From Haplosporangium gracile (Eukaryota > Mortierellomycota > Mortierellomycetes > Mortierellales > Mortierellaceae), in contig JAAAUF010000221.1 in assembly GCA_015499985.1 (NCBI GenBank), forward strand, positions 9,285-47,933: a stretch of 38,649 nt of DNA. The letters run 5' to 3'. Made by a program: the position numbers and the translations under genes. This document shows, in pieces, positions 9,085 through 18,711 of the stretch (position 1 is the stretch's first letter; every line of letters begins with the position of its first letter). The notes under the pieces are model-generated. The model had not been told where the DNA came from and did no database searches. It saw nothing but the letters and a program-made list of their open reading frames with translations.

Positions 9085-9650
9085 ATGGCGGAGGAACTCA
9101 AGATCAAGGTGCGCAGACACATCGCACAAGAACACCCGCTCGCCCACTCTTCATAATTTACATGCAATAGCCACTTCTGCTTTTCACTGACCCTGGTTCA
9201 TTCCTTCCTTTCTTGCAATTTAAACACTTGAACAGATCCATGAACTCGATATCCTGACGGAGGAGCTGTCGTCGCTTCGCCCCAAGGCTGTGAGTACACA
9301 AACGACACACGACAAACGACAAACGGCAAGAGTATGAATCGCTACAATTTGAGCTGACTACATATACTTGAACTGACTCCCAACACTTCATCAAACCTAC
9401 AATTTTAGACTGTCTACGCGAAGCGGGTGCCCTCGTCCAAGCTGTTCTTCTTGGAGAGCAAGCAGCAATTGGTTAATAGCAAGAAGAGTAAGTTTGATTT
9501 TTCAGTTCTTTTCATAGGACAAAGTGGACACCAGAGACACCAGAGATACCAAGGGACCCTGCTTAACTGTGACTAACGCATTCAACAATACTAGAGGAAC
9601 TCGCTGAAGCCAAGACCGAACTGGCCAGCGTCCCAAACTTCCGCCCGTAA
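9085..9650 (+). CDS. Small prefoldin-like protein resembling ASDURF, 70 aa, 4 exons
   Basis: Exons: 9085-9108, 9236-9289, 9409-9487, 9595-9650 (213 nt, one frame). The protein reads as a helix (residues 1-24), a short beta-hairpin segment (TVYAKRV...KLFFLES, 27-43) and a second helix (44-66), the layout of a minimal beta-type prefoldin. The pattern EELSxL...VYxxxxxSxxFFL...Kx3L resembles human ASDURF, the peptide encoded by the ASNSD1 upstream ORF. That peptide is a subunit of the prefoldin-like module of the PAQosome (R2TP-linked assembly chaperone). Here it is an independent gene. ASDURF homology is judged by eye from memory of the pattern. A generic prefoldin subunit is the alternative. 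No signal peptide or membrane segment is present. Confidence 0.72.
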
Positions 9651-10217
9651 GAGGGGACCACTACTGGTTCGCCTGTAGCCTAGTTACTACTAAATGTCGT
9701 GTAGAAACAGTGAAATGGATCAATTTGGTACGACTCTGCTCCAAAAAAGTCACTACCCCAAAGGCCCTAGGATGGATTGGATTCAACCATTCGCCCACGT
9801 TTGCTCTTTTTTCAGCTCATTTGCGCCAGTTGGACACCTCGACGGCTCATCGGCATACAAAAACAGCAAACAAAAAAAAAAAATACGACTGTTTATTTTT
9901 CTCTCTCTCTTTCACTCTCCTTCTCACTCCCTTTCGGTCTCTTTCATTGTCATGCAAGGTGATGCATGGTCAGTGAAATTGTTAGTTTATGGGTAGTTGG
10001 CCAAATAGATATCTGTTAAGTTGTTGTTTATATAATTTGAAATATGAATGGACTGGATAATGACTATGCTAAGTTGCGAAAACGAGAAGTTATTTGTTTG
10101 GTATGGTGTGGATGTTGTGTACATTGGGAACCAATCACCAACCGAACCAAAAGGAGCGACTCCGGTATGAATGTTTGCTGCGTGCAATCTTGCTAGTCTG
10201 AAAAGGTAGAGATTGTT
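9651..10217. other. Convergent intergenic region, no gene seen
   Basis: This stretch holds the 3' ends of the prefoldin-like gene and of the 235-residue protein gene. A poly-A run at about 9871-9882 and a C/T-rich stretch around 9898-9945 are the only notable simple sequence. Short open frames here look like chance. Confidence 0.5.
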
Positions 10218-11418
10218 TTACGTTGACATGCTGAACCGTTTTGTGATGGAAAAGGACGAAGCGCGTCGCTGCTTTTTCTCGGCATCCGTTTCAGTCCCAG
10301 ATGCAGACGAACTCACTGTGCGGCTCAGGTTGTGGTCCGATTTGGGTGACTTGTTATGAACAGACGAGAATGTTGAGGCACGCTCCAGTCGGATACCCAT
10401 CACCTTGATCCCTCCAGCCTCGTCCATCACTTTGCGTTTTATAGCCAGCTTTTCGGCGACTATTGGAAAGACATACCGAAGAGAAGTGTTGGTATCAGTC
10501 AAGTTAGCCGGATGACACAACGTTATGCATGAAGGTGGGACAGTGCAGGTGCAATATAAAAACTATCAAATCTCAGTTACTCAGCGGCAGGGAAACCAAT
10601 GAAGGTTGAATTTACCTTGGGCCATGGTTGAATCAGAGCGGACGAGGATGGCCTCTCCGGTGAGGGGGATGGCATCGATGTCGTCTCGCTCGAGAGGCAT
10701 GGGCTCGCCAGGTCTCGGCTTGCCATCCCAGGGCGAGAACTCGACCATGAGCTTGCTTGTCATCTTTTTTCCAAACCTATATACAACAATTGTTATTGTA
10801 TGAGCCAATGTCGACAAGGGTCAATACACGTGTAGGAGGCGCAAAAGAAGAGAATAAAAAAAAAGAGAGCATGCAAGCAAAGCAAGGCATGCAAAGCAAG
10901 GTGCTTAATACAAATAAGGTCATGGTCATTCGGGTCATTTTCATTTTTGGACTTGCCAACCCAAAATAAGAAAAGGACTCATTACTTACATGAGGTAAAA
11001 GAAGCGGTAACCAACATGAACAGAGCGGATGGTGACCTTGACGAGACCACTGTAGGGGGACTCCTTTCTCCAAGGGTAAGTCTCGGTGACTTCGACCTTC
11101 ATGTCGGGCTGCTCCTCGCTCAACCATTTCATGATGGCGGTTCGCTTTCCAATAATGGCAAAGCAGTGGTTGCCCTGGTGGACAGCGAGGGCGACACGCT
11201 CCAGCATCGGGGGCCGGTTCAGGCGGAATGCGCCCATGTGTCTGTCTGCATACTCGCCTGTTTGAATGCATTCGGCAATGGTAAGCGTCTTATTAGAGGG
11301 ATGCCAGGACCGATATATGATTGCAGAGTATCCGAGGGGTAACAAGATACAATTGACAAGCTGATAGAGAGGGCAACTTACGAGTGAGGTATCCGTATTT
11401 GACTGGAGTTGGGGCCAT
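10218..11418 (-). CDS. Unrecognised conserved-looking protein, 235 aa, 4 exons
   Basis: Exons in gene order: 11382-11418, 10990-11257, 10616-10776, 10218-10459 (708 nt). The product starts MAPTPVKYGYLT. It continues with a compact mixed region (RPPMLERVALAVHQGNHCF, WLSEEQP, ETYPWRKESPYSG, VHVGYRFFYLMFGKK) of beta-rich appearance over residues 12-165. A charged helix follows (EKLAIKRKVMDEAG), then a Ser/Arg-rich tail from about 185. The tail holds KKQRRASS and ITKRFS, which fit basophilic-kinase sites. No signal peptide or membrane segment. The phase across all introns and the strong amino-acid bias support a real gene. I do not recognise a family. The exon 2 acceptor at 11258-11259 was chosen because the only nearer AG breaks the frame. 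Confidence 0.75.
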
Positions 11419-13075
11419 GGTTTGTTTTGTTCGTTTTTTTATTAGGAGTGCTTGTGGAGGAAGAGAGTTGTTTTTTTTTTGTTTGGGAAAGAAGAGGTGG
11501 CACAAAGAAATACAAAAGTAAGAGCAAAAAGAGTGAATATTTTCCGATGGACAGTTAACAGAGAAAGGCCGAAGTTTTCTTTACAACGAGACAGGACACA
11601 ATAAACTCGCTTGTTCTTCTTACTGTGGGTATGAGGTGAAAGTAAAGAAGATGAAGGACGAAGAACGTGGAAAAAGGTTGTTCAGAGGCAATACTTAATA
11701 AGGATGAAGGAAGGAAGGAAAGGGAGGATTGATGTGGGATAGAAAAGTAGGATGAATAGTGAAGGGGTTGTCAAGTAAAGAGAGGAAAGTAAGGAGAGAG
11801 AGAAAAGAAGAAAGAAAAGGAGAGGTGGTTGAGGGAAATGCAGAAGAAATACCAACGAGGAAAAAAAGGAAGGAGAAGGACAAACTGTCCTCGATGTGCG
11901 CTCAAGGACGATGGTAGGGTGGATTGGGCGAGAGGAGGAGAGTACTGTAGGTCGCGAGCAGGGTGTGTTGGTCCAAAAAGGAAGAAGAGAGATGAGGGCA
12001 GGGAGTGAACTACGAGGTCAAGGCCAGGGCACAAACAAAAGTAGAGCAAAACTGAGTGAGCAGTAGGACCCAGGCATTCTTGTTCAGTTCATACGGTCGC
12101 AATTGCAGGTGAACCATCGGACTATTCCTTTTTTCGTGTGAGGGGATATGACTTAAAGAGGGCTGACAACAAAGGGAAAAGGGTAAGAGTGCTTAGACTG
12201 GAAGTCAAAGAGAAAGAAGGTTGTCCAAGCCCAATTCGATTTGAGAGCCTTCAAGTTGGGGGGTTTCTTGTTGTTTTTGCTTGGTGCGTACTTTACTCGG
12301 TAGTTGTTAACACCTGTTGGTGTTGTTGGCGTGCATGAGGGGTGTGAGTGGACAAATAAACAGAGTTGAGAAGAGGACCGAGCGAGGGACAAGGACAAGA
12401 CCAAAAGCGCTAAACAAGGCAAATGTAAAGAAATAAAAACAGAAAAAGGTGCGATAGTGCACTAAAAGAAAAATATGAACATTCGCTCGCTCATATCTCT
12501 CTTCAATAGCAACTGCTAGTCTAACCACTGCCGTTTCCAGTGACCCTTTTGTCTGTTGCTTTCCAATCCCCGTCAACGTGCAGCAGGTTCCCTTTCTGTG
12601 ATGACAACAAAGGGAAAGGAGAAGGGAGTGGTTAACATAGAACGGATTGAATCATGGTGATGATGAGGCAAGCAAAGAAAAAAAAAGGCAAAGAAAAGAG
12701 GGTTGGGCGCAGGTTCGTGCGCTCTTTGTTGCTTTTGTTGTTTGGTAGGATTGGGTGTTTTTGGTACATTGGTGCATTGGTAGAACGATGAACAGGGTCT
12801 CTATTTACGACAAGAGCACTCTTTGATGAAAAAAATAAATAAATAAAAAAACGACCTTTGACCCATGGGGTGACTTGTCCATCCAGGCATCCTTCGCCCA
12901 TGGTACCAATAGCCACAATGATCCACATCTGGTTACCACAGACGCGACGAGGGACGCGAACCACAATCATCAGTTCTTATTCCAGAATTCAGGACTGCTT
13001 CTGAGAGCACGTGCAACATTGTTTGGAGCCAGCCTCTTTGGAGACAAACAAACTCCTCATTCACATTAATTCCTT
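11419..13075. other. Long gene-free divergent intergenic region
   Basis: This 1.7-kb spacer lies between the start of the 235-residue protein gene (minus) and the FANCJ-type helicase gene (plus). From about 11640 to 12060 the plus strand is strongly purine-rich (GGAAGGAAGG, GAGAGAGAG, GAAGAAGAG). This places a C/T tract in the upstream region of the minus gene. Open frames in this part translate to Ser/Phe/Pro/Leu repeats and are artefacts of composition. Confidence 0.6.
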
Positions 13076-13099
13076 CACACCACACACACACACACACAC
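13076..13099 (+). repeat. (CA)n microsatellite upstream of the helicase gene
   Basis: About 12 CA units end 25 nt before the helicase ATG at 13124, with a T-rich stretch in between. It probably lies in the 5' leader or core promoter. Confidence 0.85.
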
Positions 13100-13123
13100 T
13101 TCCTCTTTATTTTTTTGGCTTGC

Positions 13124-16100
13124 ATGGGAAAACGCAGCAGGAAACTACCACCGACCATCAGCAGGTCAAGCGGGAAGGCAAAGACAGCAACAGCGCAGCT
13201 AGAACAGGACCCGCTCAAACAGCTACACTTAAACATTCAGCTTCAGAACAGCTCAGACTCGGACACTAATGACTTTCAAGGCTCGGCAAACAATAGCCAT
13301 GAGCTTACCAATGTCAAGAAGTACGCAAAGACCGGACACTTTCAAAAAGCCAAGAGGAAGAAGAACAACGTGACTTCTGAACCATCTCTTTCCAAGCCTT
13401 CGCCATCAGCAAAGCCTACCGAGTTCGTGACGAATGGGGTAAGGACGAAAAAAAGTGTGAATTACCACAAATTTGGTGGCAAAATAATAGAGCGCTGTGT
13501 TGGGCCAACGCACTTATTGTCAGTAACTTCTTTTTGAATCTTTTATCTTAGATCCGGATCAAGTTTCCTTTCACACCTTACAAATCGCAGCAGGACATGA
13601 TGTCCAAGGTATATCACGCAAAGTGCACTTCAAGTATAACGTCATGTAATGTGGCTAATTGTTTCGCCACTTTGACTTTTCTTAGATTGTCGAGGCGCTG
13701 CAGACCCAGGAGAACGCATTGTTGGAGAGTCCGACTGGTATGTCCCAGGAATTTTTCTCCCCAGTAGCACTTTTTTTTTTTTGATAGATGCCAGTCAAAA
13801 ATTGATTCTAATCCTATCAACTCTTCTCGTGACAGGATCCGGCAAATCTCTAGCTCTCCTTTGCGGTGCTCTTGCTTGGTTGGAGAATGAAAAGATGCGG
13901 AACGAAGAGCATCGTAGAGAGATAAGAAAGAACCTGGAAGCGGAATTGGCCAAAATGGACGTCGTCGAGTCACCCTACTTTGCCGCCGAGGCAGCGGAGC
14001 CAAAACCAATCGTGAGCAGTGGATGCGGGTCGTGTGCTAGTTCATGTGGAACGGAGTCTACATCAAACGCTCAGCACGGAACAACGACAGCAACTTCTTT
14101 GACGCCCTTAACCGCGGACGAGCAGGACTTTCAGAACAAGCCAGCACATCACATTAGCGCCAGAGCTGCAGCTGTACTCCAGTATGAGGACGATGCCTTG
14201 AAAGCCAGTACCGCTGACGCTGTTCCATCCAAGGATACCCCTAGTCTCCGCGAGAGCGTACCAATGTTGCCCAAGATTTATTTTGGAAGTCGCACGTAAG
14301 GACTTATTTCGATATCTTTGCTAGATACTGATTCTCGTGTTTTGGCGTCCATGTTATCTGACATTCGATACTTCACGTCTGATTATTAGGCATAAGCAGA
14401 TCACCCAATTGGTCAAGGAACTCAGGTCCAACACAGTCTACCGGCCAAGTAAGAAATAAGAGCGTTTAGCTTGGTACATGGAACATGTTCATAAACATGG
14501 AAAACTTACCACATGTTGCCTTTCCTATTTTTTTAGAGATGGTTGTGTTGGGAAGTCGCACTCACTACTGCGTCAATAAGGGAATCCAAAAGGCTCCAAA
14601 CAAGAATGACGCGTGCCAAGAATTGGTGGAAGACGACAAGTGCTCTTATAAGTTTAAGGCGAATGATTTACAGGATCGATTTTCGGCCAAGAAGCGTGGT
14701 CAAAATAGGATCTGGGATATGGAGGACCTTATCGAAGAAGGGAAGGATATCAAAGGTAGCAACGATGAACTTTTGTTTTTATCCTTAACCTGTATTACCA
14801 TGTGGACATTGCTTATGGTATTAACACTCCCGCTTCTCAAATCACAGCGTGTCCATATTTCGCCGCAAGGTCTCTCGCATTGGGTGCGGAGCTAATTTTT
14901 TGCCCGTATAGCTACCTGATTGACCCACGTAAGTGAGAGCAGCAATAGCTCCACCTCGAAGTCGAACACCAATTGAGCTCATTTTAACGTCCCTTGCTTT
15001 TGTTGCAATGTCTATATAGAGATTCGCAAGGCAATGGATATCGATCTGGAAAATTCTATCGTGATTCTAGACGAGGCTCATAATATCGAGGATGCATCAA
15101 GAGATGCTGGTGGGCTGGATGTTTTGGACGATGATCTCAGGGTGGCCAAAACCGAGTTTGGAGACATGATCAAGAACAACATTATGGCCCATCCCAGCAA
15201 CACACTCTTGAACGTGAGTACCGTAAAACGAGGCCATTCTTCACAGTTATATGCTCTACAATGACAATTCAGTCAAGCGACTAAGGTTTAATGTACCTTT
15301 TTGCATTTGCAATTTTAGCTTGCAACAATGTTCCTATCAATTTTGGAGAAGCAGACGACATTCAGCATTAAGGAATATGAACAGTCAACCGAAATGTAAG
15401 AGTCACTCATTCACATCATACCAAGCATTACCTTCGCAAGCAGCACTACTGACAAGATACTTACGCGACGCGTTTGATATGTTTATAAATAATTTTAGCT
15501 GGACAAGTCAAAAGCTGCTCAGTCATCTAAACACTTTTGGAGTCAACGCTGAATCGATCGCGATGTACGACACGGCTTGTCAGGAAATATCCAAGGCTCT
15601 CAAGGAGAAGAAGGAGAAGAAGAAACTGGCCAAAACAGTCGGACCTCTGCTGGACATTATGGACGATGGACCCGATGGTGACCAGTTCCGAGAGCAATTT
15701 GTCGCCGTTACACCTCGGGTCATGCGCACATTGGAAAGTATTGTCGCCATCCTCAAACGACTTTTCAGTGGAGATGGCTACTGTCTTGACGACTACAAGA
15801 TTGCGTTGGTCGAGTCAGTCGACCACTCTGGTCGCATTCAGCAGGTCGACTCTAGTACGGAGGTTGAGAGTGACGATGATGAAGCCCAGGCGAAAAAATC
15901 GCGTCATGCGGGACGCAACAAACGAGGCGGTTGGCAGGGGTATGGAAGTCAAGTTGCAAGGAGAGGAGCTCAGGTAGCGAAGAAGCGAGAGTTCAAGTTC
16001 TGGTGTCTGAATCCTGGAGTCATCTTTCGACCTCTGTCCTCGACAACGCGCAGTGTCATCCTCACGAGCGGTACCCTATCGCCCATGGATTCCTTTGCGT

Positions 16101-18548
16101 CAGAGCTGCAGACTCGTTTCGCAGTCCAGCTGGAGGCAGGGCATGTTGTCGACCAGTCACAGGTCTGGACAGGAGTATTGCCTTATGGCCCGACGCGTGT
16201 CAAGATGGACGGAACTTTCAAGTCTGCGAGCAGTTTTCAATTTCAGGACGAACTCGGCAGGGCTGTTGAACGGATTATCCAGACAACACCGCACGGAGTT
16301 CTGTGTTTTGTCTCCTCGTACAGTTTGATGGACAACCTAGTAAATCGTTGGCGATCGACTGGACAATACGACCAATTTTGTCAGATCAAGAAGGTAATCT
16401 TAGAGCCTAGGAGAGCCACTACCAAGGAGTTTGACAAGACTCTAAAGTCCTTCTACGATCACATCGCTGCCGAAGTCGCCATGGGGTCAGACGGTGGCGC
16501 TCTGCTCTTTGCAGTTTTCCGAGGCAAGTGTTCAGAGGGCATCGATTTTACGGACTCAAATTGTAGAGCTGTTCTGGCGGTCAGTATCCCGTACCCAGGG
16601 TTGAATGACCTCAAGATCAAGCTGAAGAAGGAGTACAACGACCAGCAGTGTCAAAAGCGTCGGCGACAACCCCAAGGAAGTTCAACAGGTCAGTTTGAAG
16701 GCCCGATCCCAGGAATCGCCAACATCAACATTCAAGCATTCAACCATTCGACGGGGGGCGCCGAGAAGAATACAGCACACGAACTGGCGGCCTTTCAGGA
16801 TTCAGTTGAGAGTCGAGCCCTCTTGAGCGGCAAGCGGTGGTACGAGATCCAGGCCTTTCGAGCATACAACCAAGCGATCGGTCGTTGTATTCGTCATCGG
16901 AAGGACTGGGGCGCGATGGTGCTGCTGGATTACCGCTTTACGATCCCCAGCACCAAGAACAGTTTATCCAGATGGGTCCGTCCCCTGGTTAAGACCTATA
17001 CCGACTTTGAGACGGGGATGCACAGTTTGAAGTCTTGGATCGAGCCTCTCCAGCATGGCGTTAGCATCGGAGCCTCTGCTTCGTCGTCGACCTCGACAAC
17101 CACAACGATATATGACGCGAGTCGATCGACAGATCTGAGCGTTGTGCAGACGACACATCTCGTGGCCGAGTCACAGCTTCATTTGGTCAAAAACGATTCT
17201 AATTGGTTTGAAACTGACGAAGGTAATTAATGTTTTTTGACTTGATGCATTGCGCAATAATTTCAATTTTTGGCCGAAAACTAAACTAACAGTAGGTTTG
17301 TGCAAACTTGTAATAGCCGAGGCTAAGGCTGTGATGCTTGAGACGATGGCACAGTTGGATTGTAATTTATTTGCTTCCTTTTCGCGCGATTCAACACCCA
17401 AGCGAGAGGAAGAGCTGAAGATACCCAAGGTGGAAGGGCAACAGAATCAGGAGGCGAGAACCAACTACGCCATTTATGAGATGGCCGTTGGCCCTGCATG
17501 GGACGACAGCATTGACATGACATCAGAAGAGTATCGTTCAACAGACTCTCTGGCTCCTTTGATTCTTGAGCAACCAACGAACAAACAAAATTGCGAATTT
17601 TTGTCGAATAATTTGGCAGGATCCGGATCGGATGCGGATATGTCAGGAGTGATTGAGGAGGAAGTTCAGGAGAGCACTTTGCCGACTCCTATCCCCTCAA
17701 GTTCAAGATACGATGAAGCCCACGGCTTTACTGACATGACTGATAGGACCGGACTGACGGCGAGCCGTGTTACTGGATCGATATTGACAGGGCTCCCAGC
17801 TTCTTCATCGTCAAGACGGGACCCAGCGAATTTTTTCAACAACTCTGCCTCGAGTTCACAACAAGCAGACACATCCGTGTCTCGACCCACAGCTCCGTTT
17901 ACTTGGGGTAACAATGCCCTCCAATCATTTTCTGCACCGACCATCAGCACAGGTGATACACAGTCAGCGCAGATCCATGGAGGCGCAAGTGTGCTGAAGG
18001 TGGCGTGCAAGACCTGCAGCGAACTGTTGCTTGTTTGTACAGAGCGACCCAAGATCAAGACTGTAGAGCGTTCGATGGCTGTTGAGCTCCTTGCTCACCG
18101 TCGTAGACTGAATGCTGCTCACGAGACAAATGCGGCCACCCAGGCCTCTTCTATTAATCTCGCAAGCCAACGCAGTGGCACGCCTTCTGTGACCAGTCAA
18201 TCTCGGGCCATGATTTTAACGATTCGAGGATCTTGTGTTCTGGAGATGCCGTTTCAAGGCCCGAATGAACAGGAAGAGCTGGAATGTGTCTTGAGACCTC
18301 GGGACGGGTTGTTCTATCGACGAGTTGTCTGTCCCCGTTGTCGCGTCAGTCCTGCAGTAGTGGGATCGACCCTGCTTGGTTCCCATATAGCGGCAGGTCA
18401 GGACCTACAACAGATCATTCCGGGCTGGAAGGGTGTGATCATTGTAGGAAGTTTGAGCGGCCAACTACAGCCACAACAGGGAGCGGGAGATGACACGAGT
18501 GAGATTGGTACTGTTTGGTTGACTCCTGGCGAGATCAAGACGCTTTAG
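13124..18548 (+). CDS. BRIP1: FANCJ/BRIP1-type Fe-S DEAH helicase with C-terminal CxxC module, 1489 aa, 11 exons
   Basis: Exons: 13124-13438, 13552-13608, 13686-13737, 13836-14295, 14390-14448, 14537-14755, 14848-14928, 15020-15213, 15319-15395, 15499-17222, 17317-18548 (4470 nt). It is an XPD-family 5'-3' DNA helicase, expected in the nucleus for interstrand-crosslink and G-quadruplex processing. Motifs: Q-motif region FPFTPYKSQQDMM, Walker A SPTGSGKS (139-146), KIYFGSRTHKQ (motif Ia, FANCJ-like), Fe-S cysteines C326, C341, C350 and C389 (spacing close to human FANCJ), DEAH at 432-435, GKCSEGIDF (motif V), QAIGRCIRHRKDWG (motif VI, 963 on). Beyond the helicase core lies a Ser-rich linker, then C1310xxC1313 and C1418xxC1421 in a folded-looking tail that I cannot match to human FANCJ. 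Human FANCJ is 1249 residues. The start is the first ATG of the frame. For exon 11 an alternative in-frame acceptor at 17294-17295 would add seven residues. Confidence 0.93.
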
Positions 18549-18711
18549 ATTTTCTTATTTCTTTCATTTCTTTCCTTTGTAAATATTGTGTCTCAATATG
18601 TAAAAAGAGTTGTTAAAAAACAGATTCTATTTGGTGGTTGAAGAGCAGTGAAGGGGGATATGTTCTAGCAAAAAGGGAGGGGAAAAAATCGATTGTTGAA
18701 TATTGGTTGAA
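18549..18711. terminator. Shared 3' region of the convergent helicase and CYC8 genes
   Basis: Only 163 nt separate the two stop codons, so both polyadenylation regions fall here. The plus strand has TTGTAAATATTGTG and AATATGTAAAAA. No exact AATAAA is seen for either gene, so 3' ends may overlap. Confidence 0.5.

Noticed and set aside
10777..11271. Alternative minus-strand frame overlapping the 235-residue gene
   Set aside because: It shares an acceptor candidate with the chosen frame but does not connect to downstream exons in phase, and it reads as His/Arg/Pro-rich shadow sequence.
13115..13123. TTG-initiated extension of the helicase
   Set aside because: There is no ATG, and the true first ATG of the frame is at 13124.
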